This document shows positions 57,322-64,000 of a DNA stretch of 64,000 bases, in pieces. The notes under the pieces were generated by a model. The model saw only the letters and a list, made by a program, of their open reading frames with translations, had not been told where the DNA came from and made no database searches. Positions within the stretch are counted from its first letter, which is position 1. Each line of letters starts with the position of its first letter. Source of the DNA: Eubacteriaceae bacterium (GTDB lineage Bacteria > Bacillota > Clostridia > Lachnospirales > Lachnospiraceae). Both the position numbers and the translations under genes were made by a program. The stretch lies in the NCBI GenBank assembly GCA_902362875.1, contig CABIYF010000013.1, positions 26,385-90,384 on the forward strand. The letters are read 5' to 3'.

Positions 57322-58002
57322 TTAGTTAAGCTCAGTTTCTAGCTCATTTTCCATAATAGCCCATGCTTCTTCGAAGTCATCTGCCTTATTCCACAGTGCT
57401 GGAGGTCCTAAAACTACCATATCTGCTCCTGCTTCATATAATGGGCGGTAGACATCTCTGTTCATAGATCCATCGGCTTCAATTAAGAAATCAAGTCCTT
57501 TTTCTTCACGTATCTTAACTAGTTTACGAATCTTGTCGTATGTTTGTTCAATAACTTTCTGTCCGGAAATACCTGCATCTACGATCATGATCGTTACCTT
57601 ATCAAGCAATGGTAAATAATACTCTATTGTCTCTAAAGGTACGGATGGATTTAACGCAATTCCTGCTTTACATCCAAGCTCTTTGATCTTGTTAATCGTT
57701 ACAAATGCATCTCCTTCAATGCAGTCTGTATGGGGCGTAATATAGGCCGCCCCTGCCTGTGCAAATGTTTCAAGGTACTGTTGTGGATGCTTGATCATTA
57801 AATGTGCATCCATTGGTGTACTAACTTTATCCTTTAATGCTGCTAAAAATTCTGGTCCAATTCCAAAGCTCGGTACATATACACCATCTTTGATATCCAT
57901 ATGTAAAAAGTCTGATTTTTCATCAATGATACGAACCTGACGTTCCATATCAAAGAGATCACAGCAACCCATAGATGGTGCGATCATTAATTTTCGTTCC
58001 AT
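57322..58002 (-). CDS. AlsE-like hexulose-6-phosphate 3-epimerase
   Basis: 226 residues, ribulose-phosphate 3-epimerase superfamily. Metal ligands in FLHMDIKDG and MDAHLMIKHP, HTDC, and catalytic Asp in IEADGSMN. It is closer in pattern to D-allulose-6-phosphate 3-epimerase (AlsE) than to Rpe (PHTDCIEGD segment). Would convert allulose-6-P to fructose-6-P for glycolysis. Confidence 0.8.
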   Translation of the reverse strand: MERKLMIAPSMGCCDLFDMERQVRIIDEKSDFLHMDIKDGVYVPSFGIGPEFLAALKDKVSTPMDAHLMIKHPQQYLETFAQAGAAYITPHTDCIEGDAFVTINKIKELGCKAGIALNPSVPLETIEYYLPLLDKVTIMIVDAGISGQKVIEQTYDKIRKLVKIREEKGLDFLIEADGSMNRDVYRPLYEAGADMVVLGPPALWNKADDFEEAWAIMENELETELN

Positions 58003-58050
58003 ACTCTGCTCCTTAGCCGACTGCTTATTAGTCTTTAAATATAATAATGA

Positions 58051-59127
58051 TTAGTCTTCAAAATCATAATGGAAGATTACTTTGATAGCTTCTTTAGATG
58101 CCATAGCATCGAATCCTTTTTCATATTCAGATAATCCTAATCTATGTGTGATCAGTGGCTGAACTTTGATCTGTCCAGATTCCAGTAATCTGATTGCATT
58201 TCTCCAAGATGTAGAGTCATAAGCCATATGTCCGATCAGGCTCTTATTCCAAGAAGTAATATCATTGATAGAGAATTCTAATGGTTTGAATCCCATACCT
58301 ACACGAACGATTTCAGCGTTTGGTCTTGTCATTTCAATTGCCTGTTTTAATGCGATATTAGCTCCAGAACACTCGATAACTAATCCTAAGTTATCTCTTC
58401 CGCAAATTTCTGTACAACGTTTTACAACATCTTCTTTAGATCCGTTAACTACATGTGTAGCACCAACTTCTAAAGCAACTGGGAAACGAGTATCTACGTC
58501 TTCATCAAGACCTACCATAACAATGTTTACAGCTCCCATTAATTTTGCGATCTGTACTGAGAATAATCCAAGTGGTCCAGTACCGAATACTACGACGTCC
58601 TGTCCTGGGATTAATTGAGACTGCTGTGCTACTGCTTTGTATGCATTACAGATAGGATCAAGTACTGCTGCTTCTTCATATTTAACACCTTCTGGAATCT
58701 CCCAGATTGCATGTTTGTGGATTCTTAAGATTTCTCCAGGAATCTTGCAGTATTTAGAAAATCCTCCACCCCATGTATTATTATCTAATCCAAGGTTAAC
58801 TTTTTCTTCACAGCAAAGGAAATCTCCCATTTCACAAGCTGGGCAGACACCACATACATGAGCACTGTTGTCAGAAACAACTCTCTGTCCAACTTTCCAA
58901 TCTTTTACTTTTTCTCCGACCTGTACGATTTCTCCTGCAAACTCATGTCCACGGATTGAGTTAAATTCATCAGATCCGTTATCAACTCTCCAGTGTTTCA
59001 TATCTGCTCCACAGATAGCTGCTGCTTTGATCTCTAAGATAATGTCTTCTGGTCCACAAGTAGGTTCTGGAACATCTCTCATTGTGTAACCACCAAATGC
59101 CTGTCCATATCTTACAATCGCCTTCAT
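58051..59127 (-). CDS. Zinc-dependent alcohol/polyol dehydrogenase 2
   Basis: About 358 residues; ATG 59127 has GGAGGT 7 nt upstream. Catalytic site CGADMKHW, GHEFAGEIVQVG, structural zinc cysteines CGVCPACEMGDFLCC, Rossmann motif VFGTGPLGLFSVQIA. First gene of the operon after the cre-like site and promoter. Two different zinc dehydrogenases in one operon suggest two oxidisable substrates or an oxidation/reduction pair. Confidence 0.9.
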   Translation of the reverse strand: MKAIVRYGQAFGGYTMRDVPEPTCGPEDIILEIKAAAICGADMKHWRVDNGSDEFNSIRGHEFAGEIVQVGEKVKDWKVGQRVVSDNSAHVCGVCPACEMGDFLCCEEKVNLGLDNNTWGGGFSKYCKIPGEILRIHKHAIWEIPEGVKYEEAAVLDPICNAYKAVAQQSQLIPGQDVVVFGTGPLGLFSVQIAKLMGAVNIVMVGLDEDVDTRFPVALEVGATHVVNGSKEDVVKRCTEICGRDNLGLVIECSGANIALKQAIEMTRPNAEIVRVGMGFKPLEFSINDITSWNKSLIGHMAYDSTSWRNAIRLLESGQIKVQPLITHRLGLSEYEKGFDAMASKEAIKVIFHYDFED

Positions 59128-59199
59128 AAATTTTACCTCCAAAATTTCGATTAAATAATCTCTTATATAACCATTATGTTTTCTTTGATTTGCTGTATC

Positions 59200-59213
59200 A
59201 AAAAGCGCTTTCT
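59200..59213. promoter_or_regulatory. cre-like site (CcpA)
   Basis: The perfect palindrome AAAGCGCTTT (59202-59211) is the centre of the consensus TGAAAGCGCTTTCA; the outer bases deviate (AGAAAGCGCTTTTT on the minus strand). It lies between the promoter and the first gene, a typical roadblock position. hprK and crh in this window supply the phospho-cofactor branch of this regulation. Confidence 0.6.
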
Positions 59214-59228
59214 TTATTTGATGTCTTT

Positions 59229-59257
59229 ATTTTAATACACTGTTATGTTTTAGTCAA
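59229..59257 (-). promoter_or_regulatory. Promoter of the polyol operon
   Basis: Minus strand TTGACT (59252-59257), 17-bp spacer, TAAAAT (59229-59234); about 100 nt of leader to the first start codon. Confidence 0.6.
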
Positions 59258-59572
59258 TCATTTTTTGTTGATTTCAAAGATTTTAGTTTTATTTCACAGA
59301 TTTCTTTTTGTTTTTTCAAGATTTCGTGTTGTTTTTTGTGTGATATTACCAAAAAGTTGTTTTTGTATACAGTATTTTATATTCTTTGATTTAAAATCAT
59401 ATCTATAATTTTGTTCTTTTTTATTGATTTTCTTTATATTTTGTGAATTTTCTATCAAATATGCAATGGTTTTTCTCTGTTTCGCCCTTGTTTTCTTCGT
59501 ATTCCAAAATATTTTCTTTATTCCAAAGATTTTTTATGTTTGTTCCAACTTCCGTGCATTTCATAATATTAA
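59258..59572. other. AT-rich intergenic DNA
   Basis: About 315 bases, very T-rich on the plus strand with loosely repeated TTTC/AAGATTT words, no credible frame, tRNA or hairpin. I see no further feature; the curvature-prone A-tracts may contribute to promoter activity of the operon to its left. Confidence 0.4.
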
Positions 59573-59615
59573 ATAAAAAAGAAGCCATCCTCAATAACTT
59601 TTCTTAGATGACTTC
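59573..59615 (-). terminator. Terminator of the MATE gene
   Basis: Minus strand GAAGTCATCT ... GGATGGCTTC stem followed by TTTTTTATTT, 23 nt after the MATE stop. Confidence 0.85.
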
Positions 59616-59637
59616 TTTTTGCCTTATTAAATTCTAC

Positions 59638-60993
59638 TTATATTAAAGCTCTTCGTTCCCACTGCCCTTGTACATATCGTTTTACAAACAAAATTCCTCT
59701 AAATACCCAGTCCAGTGTCATAGCTACCCAAACACCAAACACTCCAAGTCCAAACCATTTTCCAAGAACAACACTACAAAAAATTCTAAATATCCACATG
59801 GTTGCTGTCGCTACAACCATACAGTATTTCACATCATTTGCAGCTCTCAATGTATTAGGTATCGTAAATGCTGGCGGCCAGATTGTCACACAGCATAATG
59901 TATGATACAAAAGAATCTTTCTTGTAATCGCTGCTGTTTCTGGCGTTAAATGATAAACTTGGATAATCAGTGGTAGTATCATTACTACAATAATATTTAA
60001 TGCAATCAGCGATGCATAAGCTACCTTCAACAATTTCTTTGTATAATATCTTGCTGCTTCGTTATCTCCAGCCCCAATACATCTTGATACAACCGTTAGT
60101 ACTGCAAATCCAACTCCAATTCCTGGAATCAGCTCAAACGATGCTACTACATTTCCGATTGCATTGGCTGTGATTGAAGACGTTCCAAACCCAGCCACAA
60201 TACTTAATACCATAATTCTTCCTAACTGAAACATACTATTCTCAATCCCATTTGGTATTCCTATATGTAAGATCTTCTGTATCAAATATCCTTTAAATCG
60301 AAAATGCTTATGTTTACTCAAATGCACAACCTGATTCTGTTTTCCAATCAGTACAAGCATTGCAATCGCTGCCACAATTCTTGATACTAGTGTAGGAATT
60401 GCTGCTCCTTCAACGCCGAATCCAAATCCATAGATCAATATAGCATTTCCTACGATATTAATTCCATTCATAAGTATTGACATATTCATAGAAATCTTTG
60501 AATTTCCCATAATACGAAATAGTGCTGCACATCCATTATATACCGCAATAAATGGAATTGATGCTGTAACGATCAGTAAATATATTTCCGCATTATGCAT
60601 AACTCCTGGTTCTATATTTCCAAAAACAACATTCAGGATAAAATTTCTGTACGCATAAATTCCTCCCATAATTACCACAGATAATGAAATAATAAATAAT
60701 ATCAGCTGATCTGCCGTTTTACACGCCATTACATTTTTCCTCTGACCCAAAAACTGTCCTGCCACAACTGCTCCACCAGTTGCTAATGCAGAAAACAGAT
60801 TGATCATCAACACCATAACACTGTCAACCAAAGAAACTCCTGAAACAGCTTCTTCTCCAACACTTGATGTCATAATCGAATCCGCAAGTCCTACAGTTAC
60901 TGTTAACATTTGTTCAATGATCAATGGTATGATCAATTTGGCCAAATCTTTGTTTGAGAATATCCTATTCGGTACATTATCTGCGTTTTCCAT
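59638..60993 (-). CDS. MATE family efflux transporter
   Basis: 451 residues, 12 transmembrane helices in two similar halves; DinF/NorM-type start (LAKLIIPLIIEQMLTVTVGLADSIM) and the repeat-half motif GIPNGIENSMFQLGR. Exports cationic drugs or metabolites by Na+ or H+ antiport. Transcribed alone with its own terminator. Confidence 0.93.
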   Translation of the reverse strand: MENADNVPNRIFSNKDLAKLIIPLIIEQMLTVTVGLADSIMTSSVGEEAVSGVSLVDSVMVLMINLFSALATGGAVVAGQFLGQRKNVMACKTADQLILFIISLSVVIMGGIYAYRNFILNVVFGNIEPGVMHNAEIYLLIVTASIPFIAVYNGCAALFRIMGNSKISMNMSILMNGINIVGNAILIYGFGFGVEGAAIPTLVSRIVAAIAMLVLIGKQNQVVHLSKHKHFRFKGYLIQKILHIGIPNGIENSMFQLGRIMVLSIVAGFGTSSITANAIGNVVASFELIPGIGVGFAVLTVVSRCIGAGDNEAARYYTKKLLKVAYASLIALNIIVVMILPLIIQVYHLTPETAAITRKILLYHTLCCVTIWPPAFTIPNTLRAANDVKYCMVVATATMWIFRIFCSVVLGKWFGLGVFGVWVAMTLDWVFRGILFVKRYVQGQWERRALI

Positions 60994-61115
60994 ATCTTTC
61001 CCTTTCTTTTTTCTTTATTTAAGATTATTTTTCTTTGTTTAGCACTTTTATATTATCATACTCCTATTTTTCTTCAATATTTGATCATTAATCTATTCAT
61101 TTTCTCGTTTTTACA

Positions 61116-61152
61116 CAAAAAATATACAAGACATCTTTCGACGTCTTGTATA
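61116..61152 (-). terminator. Terminator of the unknown secreted protein gene
   Basis: Minus strand ATACAAGACGTC-GAAA-GATGTCTTGTAT, then TTTTTTG; a near-perfect 12-bp stem. Confidence 0.8.
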
Positions 61153-61232
61153 CCATGTATATCTTCGTTTTTTATTTCACATAATTTATAATAATTTTAA
61201 CTGGTTTTATTCCCTGTTCTTTACTGGTTTTA

Positions 61233-61934
61233 TTAAGAAGTGATCATAATAACCAAACCAAGTGGTCGTGTAACAGTTCCCGCTCCCAAATAACTGTCAG
61301 ACGGAACATCCTGTGACAGATCAGATTCCCACAGCTGATAATCATAGCTGCGTTCCAATACATAAAGGCTGATATTTGCACTATCATTATCAGTAATTTC
61401 TAAAGCATCATTTACCTTAAACCCTTTTGTTGCCGAAATTCCATAAGCTGATTTTAAACAAGAATCCAATGCAGAATCTCCTCCAGCAATTGATTTTTTA
61501 TTCGAAAAATTGCTGGAACAAAAGACTTTTTTACTCAGAGTCATTTCTTTATCTATTGTTTTGAAAGATTCCTTATAAACTGCCTGATCATGAAAGCCTT
61601 GTTTCTTAATAGAGTAACTAGCAAGCCTTGTTTCCACAGATACAATATCCTTTTGTCCATCTATATCATTTACAGAATAATCATTGATTGGAATATATAT
61701 TATTTTCTTGATATCATCTGTTTTTTTCAGATTATAAGATGATGCAATCTTTTTAATATCTTTTTTCTGTGTAAATTCCACTTTAGCATGACGTTCTGAT
61801 AATGTAGTCGAATCCGATGCCTGAATCAGCTTTTCTGATTTATGCTGTAAATTGGCATGTGTTGTTGTAATATTAGTGCTTGCTCCAAACGCAAGAGCAA
61901 TTGCCACAACACCACCCATAATATTTTTTACCAT
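61233..61934 (-). CDS. Unknown secreted or membrane-anchored protein
   Basis: 233 residues. ATG 61934 (MVKNIMGGVVAIALAFGAS) follows AAGGAAGG, better than an upstream ATG at 62018. The hydrophobic N-terminus is a signal peptide or anchor. The rest is hydrophilic with many Lys/Asp/Ser, paired hydrophobic strands (KKIIYIPIND, ANISLYVLERSYDYQLW) and two cysteines (CSSNF, DSCLKSAYG). It ends in a hydrophobic tail (GLVIMITS). I do not recognise a family. Has its own terminator. Confidence 0.7.
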   Translation of the reverse strand: MVKNIMGGVVAIALAFGASTNITTTHANLQHKSEKLIQASDSTTLSERHAKVEFTQKKDIKKIASSYNLKKTDDIKKIIYIPINDYSVNDIDGQKDIVSVETRLASYSIKKQGFHDQAVYKESFKTIDKEMTLSKKVFCSSNFSNKKSIAGGDSALDSCLKSAYGISATKGFKVNDALEITDNDSANISLYVLERSYDYQLWESDLSQDVPSDSYLGAGTVTRPLGLVIMITS

Positions 61935-62127
61935 ATATTTATAACCTTCCTTTATTATATCCTCAAAAATCATAACTTTTTCTGATATATTATAGATACT
62001 GTATCCAACATACGTCAAGCAAAATAAACAGATTCGGGAATTTGTGCAAAAATTCTAGTTTTTTACAAAATCTTTTGTACATTTATTGCCTCTTTTTCTT
62101 ACAACTAAATTTTATTTTTCTTTTCTA

Positions 62128-63249
62128 CTAACCAAAAAAAGATGCTATCACTGCTGTGATCGGCACAGTTAAAACAACTCCAATACTTCCTGACAATCCC
62201 TGCATGATCTCAATTCCGATCACATAGGAATTGGCTAACTGACGGTAACTTAGATCATATGCATAGTTGATAACTAATGTTGACATGGCACCGCCCACAT
62301 AAGCAAAGATCAGTGTATTTGTCATCGTTCCCATCATATCTCTTCCGACATTAATTCCTGATATAAAAAGCCGTTTCATTGACAGTGTTTTATCTGTTTC
62401 ATAAATCTCCTGGATTGTAGAAGCAATTGACATACCAACATCCATAACAGCACCTAATGCTGAGATAATGATTCCTGCGGCTTTTCCAAAAACAATTGCA
62501 GCTATCGCTGCGATTACAACACCTGCGGCTGTCCCTAAAATAGCGGCGGCTGTTTTTGTGGAATATCCACCGAGAAGTCCTAATGTCACGATAGTTGTCA
62601 ACACCGCAACAAGAATCGTCAACAAAATCGGTGAGATTCCCTGATACATCATTGGGAACATGATACCGATAATACATGCAAATGCAAATACGAGGCTTAA
62701 GATTGCATAAACACCTTTCTTTCCTCCGATCGCACATACAACTGCTGCAAATATTAAAGCGAATCCATAAATCGCCATGGTACGATCCTGACTGTATACA
62801 GTAAATCCTGCATTTGATCCACTTTTATTTACAATGACTATAATTCTGGTTCCTACTTTACAGTCTGCTCCAAATAAAGTTCCGCTTGGATTGATTGCCT
62901 CTTTTTCTTTCCCTTTGTAAGTTCCAGTTGTCATTTTCACTAAAACTTTCTGTGTTCCATAACGACTTCCGTCTTCTGCAAGATTGTCTTTGATGATCTT
63001 TGTCACAACTGCTTTTTCGTATTTTTGTCCTTTATAAGATGCCAGAGGTGTTTTCTGAAACTGATTGCATTTGAATATGATTCCTGCAAATAAGCACACT
63101 GCGATTGCGAGAATCACAATTTTCTTCCATGATACTGTTTTTCCGTATGTGTAATAGTAGTCAGTTCCCGCTGCTGTCTTTCCTTCTGTATACTGTGTTT
63201 TATTTTTATATCCGCTTGTATCAAATGCATTTGGATTATTGTAATGCAT
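62128..63249 (-). CDS. YibE/F-like membrane protein with a foreign N-terminus
   Basis: 373 residues. From about residue 45 on it is a YibE/F protein: signal-anchor (VILAIAVCLFAGIIF), soluble beta domain (~70-155), then seven membrane helices with the family motif GAVMDVGMSIASTIQEI. The first ~43 residues (HYNNPNAFDTSGYKNKTQY, AAGTDYYYTYG) instead match the middle of secreted metallophosphoesterases whose front part lies just upstream (63236-63712). No ribosome-binding site precedes the ATG at 63249, so the fusion may be translated poorly or by readthrough coupling. Confidence 0.8.
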   Translation of the reverse strand: MHYNNPNAFDTSGYKNKTQYTEGKTAAGTDYYYTYGKTVSWKKIVILAIAVCLFAGIIFKCNQFQKTPLASYKGQKYEKAVVTKIIKDNLAEDGSRYGTQKVLVKMTTGTYKGKEKEAINPSGTLFGADCKVGTRIIVIVNKSGSNAGFTVYSQDRTMAIYGFALIFAAVVCAIGGKKGVYAILSLVFAFACIIGIMFPMMYQGISPILLTILVAVLTTIVTLGLLGGYSTKTAAAILGTAAGVVIAAIAAIVFGKAAGIIISALGAVMDVGMSIASTIQEIYETDKTLSMKRLFISGINVGRDMMGTMTNTLIFAYVGGAMSTLVINYAYDLSYRQLANSYVIGIEIMQGLSGSIGVVLTVPITAVIASFFG

Positions 63250-63712
63250 TATTTAATACATTATTCCAGTTATATCCATCATTTCTTGCTGCGTAGTTGT
63301 TATCCTTCATCTTATCTCCTTCGGTACTTACCTGCCTGGAAGAAGCTCCGATCTGTGGATCTCCTACATATAAGAAAGAATAGTTTTTAAATGATTTTGT
63401 AGAATATTTTTGAGCATCCTGATATTTTCCATCCTGGAATACCTGATAGTAGTAAGTTGTATTTTCCTTTAAATCACTTACGGATGCTTTGTTTGAATAG
63501 TACTGTACACCTTCGATCGCTACTGCCTGTGTCTGTACTCCTTCTACTTCTTTTGCATCAGACATATCTGCTTTTGTTGCGATCTTCACTTTTGGTGTTT
63601 CTTCTGTTTTGCTGCAGTATGCAAAATTAAGCTGAGATTCTGTTGCACCTGGTGTTAAAGATACATTTTCATAGTTTGTACTGTACTTATCCCAGTTTGC
63701 TTTCCATTCAGA
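63236..63712 (-). pseudogene. Truncated secreted metallophosphoesterase
   Basis: Reads an Fn3-like purple-acid-phosphatase N-domain (WSEWKANWDKYSTNYENVS; LTPGATESQLNFAYCS; ENTTYYYQVFQDG) and the first metal-binding motif YVGDPQIGAS, then stops after NNVLNNALQ. Later motifs (GDxxx, GNHD, histidines) are lost; a frame-shifted middle piece is fused to the YibE/F gene. At its 5' side the frame is closed by TAA where repeat C copy 3 begins, so the signal peptide is missing too. Confidence 0.75.
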
Positions 63713-64000
63713 CCATTATTTATTTTTTATCATATACCTGAAGGTTATAGTGCTGAACCCACAATATGGTGGGAATTCGAGAGGGATATGTATGGAGAAC
63801 GGTATTGGTTGATAATTTTTGTATTTGTTAACGGAAGATGAATGCAATTCATAGACACCGATTTGTCGAGATGTTTGAGAAATTTAAAACAGTAGTTTAC
63901 TAATTCCTTAAATCGCCCGTTTGCAAATATCAAAATTGACAGCCAACACCGTTCCCCATACATACCCGTAGTGATTTGAATAGCCGTCCGTGTATATGAG
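63706..64000. repeat. Composite C-B-A repeat, second copy (cut by window edge)
   Basis: 63706-63737 is half of hairpin C (CAGACCATTATTTATT to CATATAC), 63738-63780 the conserved joint (CTGAAGGTTATAGTGCTG), 63781-63967 palindrome B, and 63973-64000 the first 28 bases of family A. Order and spacing equal 24200-24520. The left arm of C is replaced by the metallophosphoesterase remnant, and the visible loop bases (CAGACC) are in the inverted orientation compared with copy 1. Confidence 0.75.

Noticed and set aside
1..64000. CRISPR arrays or prophage genes
   Set aside because: No regular direct repeats with unique spacers, no cas genes, no phage structural genes or integrase were seen.

Overview
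The window looks like a chromosome segment of a low-GC Gram-positive gut anaerobe of the Lachnospiraceae type (Anaerostipes or a close relative is my best guess, not proven). Support: the S10/spc ribosomal operon with zinc-ribbon S14, a Crh/HprK/WhiA/RapZ cluster, a SipL-like spore-coat assembly protein beside veg and ispE, split acetyl-CoA carboxylase genes inside a fab cluster, and AT-rich intergenic DNA. Nearly all housekeeping genes lie on the minus strand.

Layout: 1-8030 S10/spc ribosomal genes (rplR fragment back to rpsJ) with a promoter and ~250-nt leader to about 8320. 8546-10627 a TraX-family gene, then a gene graveyard (oxidoreductase, response regulator, histidine kinase and transposase remnants). 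10727-11980 a zinc-type dehydrogenase. 12357-19700 fatty-acid synthesis (acpP-fabD-fabG-fabF-accB-fabZ-accC-accD-accA) with FabT-like operators. 19939-24143 a Gld-like ABC exporter operon (+). 24771-26141 a sodium-dependent symporter; 26530-28113 pgi (+). 28255-35249 uvrC-hprK-glk-murB-rapZ-whiA-crh-tRNA-Thr. 35797-38310 a broken discoidin-domain surface protein and a GNAT enzyme. 38781-47880 gntR, ispE, sipL, veg, a PrsA-like foldase, mfd, pth. 48063-49382 DAHP synthase behind an aromatic leader-peptide attenuator. 49586-59257 a probable polyol/ketohexose catabolic operon (two zinc dehydrogenases, AlsE-like epimerase, MFS carrier, class II aldolase, PfkB kinase, aldo/keto reductase, DeoR regulator, dicarboxylate-type symporter) with a cre-like site. 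59638-63712 MATE exporter, an unknown secreted protein, and a YibE/F protein fused to metallophosphoesterase debris.

The most unusual content is non-coding. A family of 250-290-bp palindromic elements (12099-12350, 24488-24765, 38497-38775, 35355-35643, and a start at 63973) carries a shared core in which a 4-bp helix differs in all four complete copies yet stays complementary, which strongly suggests a selected RNA (or ssDNA) structure. Three copies end 5-6 nt after the stop codon of a minus-strand gene. They travel with a second palindrome (B) and a small invertible-looking hairpin (C), forming a C-B-A composite at 24144-24765 that starts again at 63706.

Regulatory reading: cre plus Crh/HprK fits carbon catabolite repression of the polyol operon; two TTTGAnnnTCAAA boxes fit FabT-type control of lipid synthesis; and the Phe/Tyr-rich 38-residue leader with mutually exclusive hairpins fits ribosome-mediated attenuation of the first step of aromatic amino-acid synthesis.
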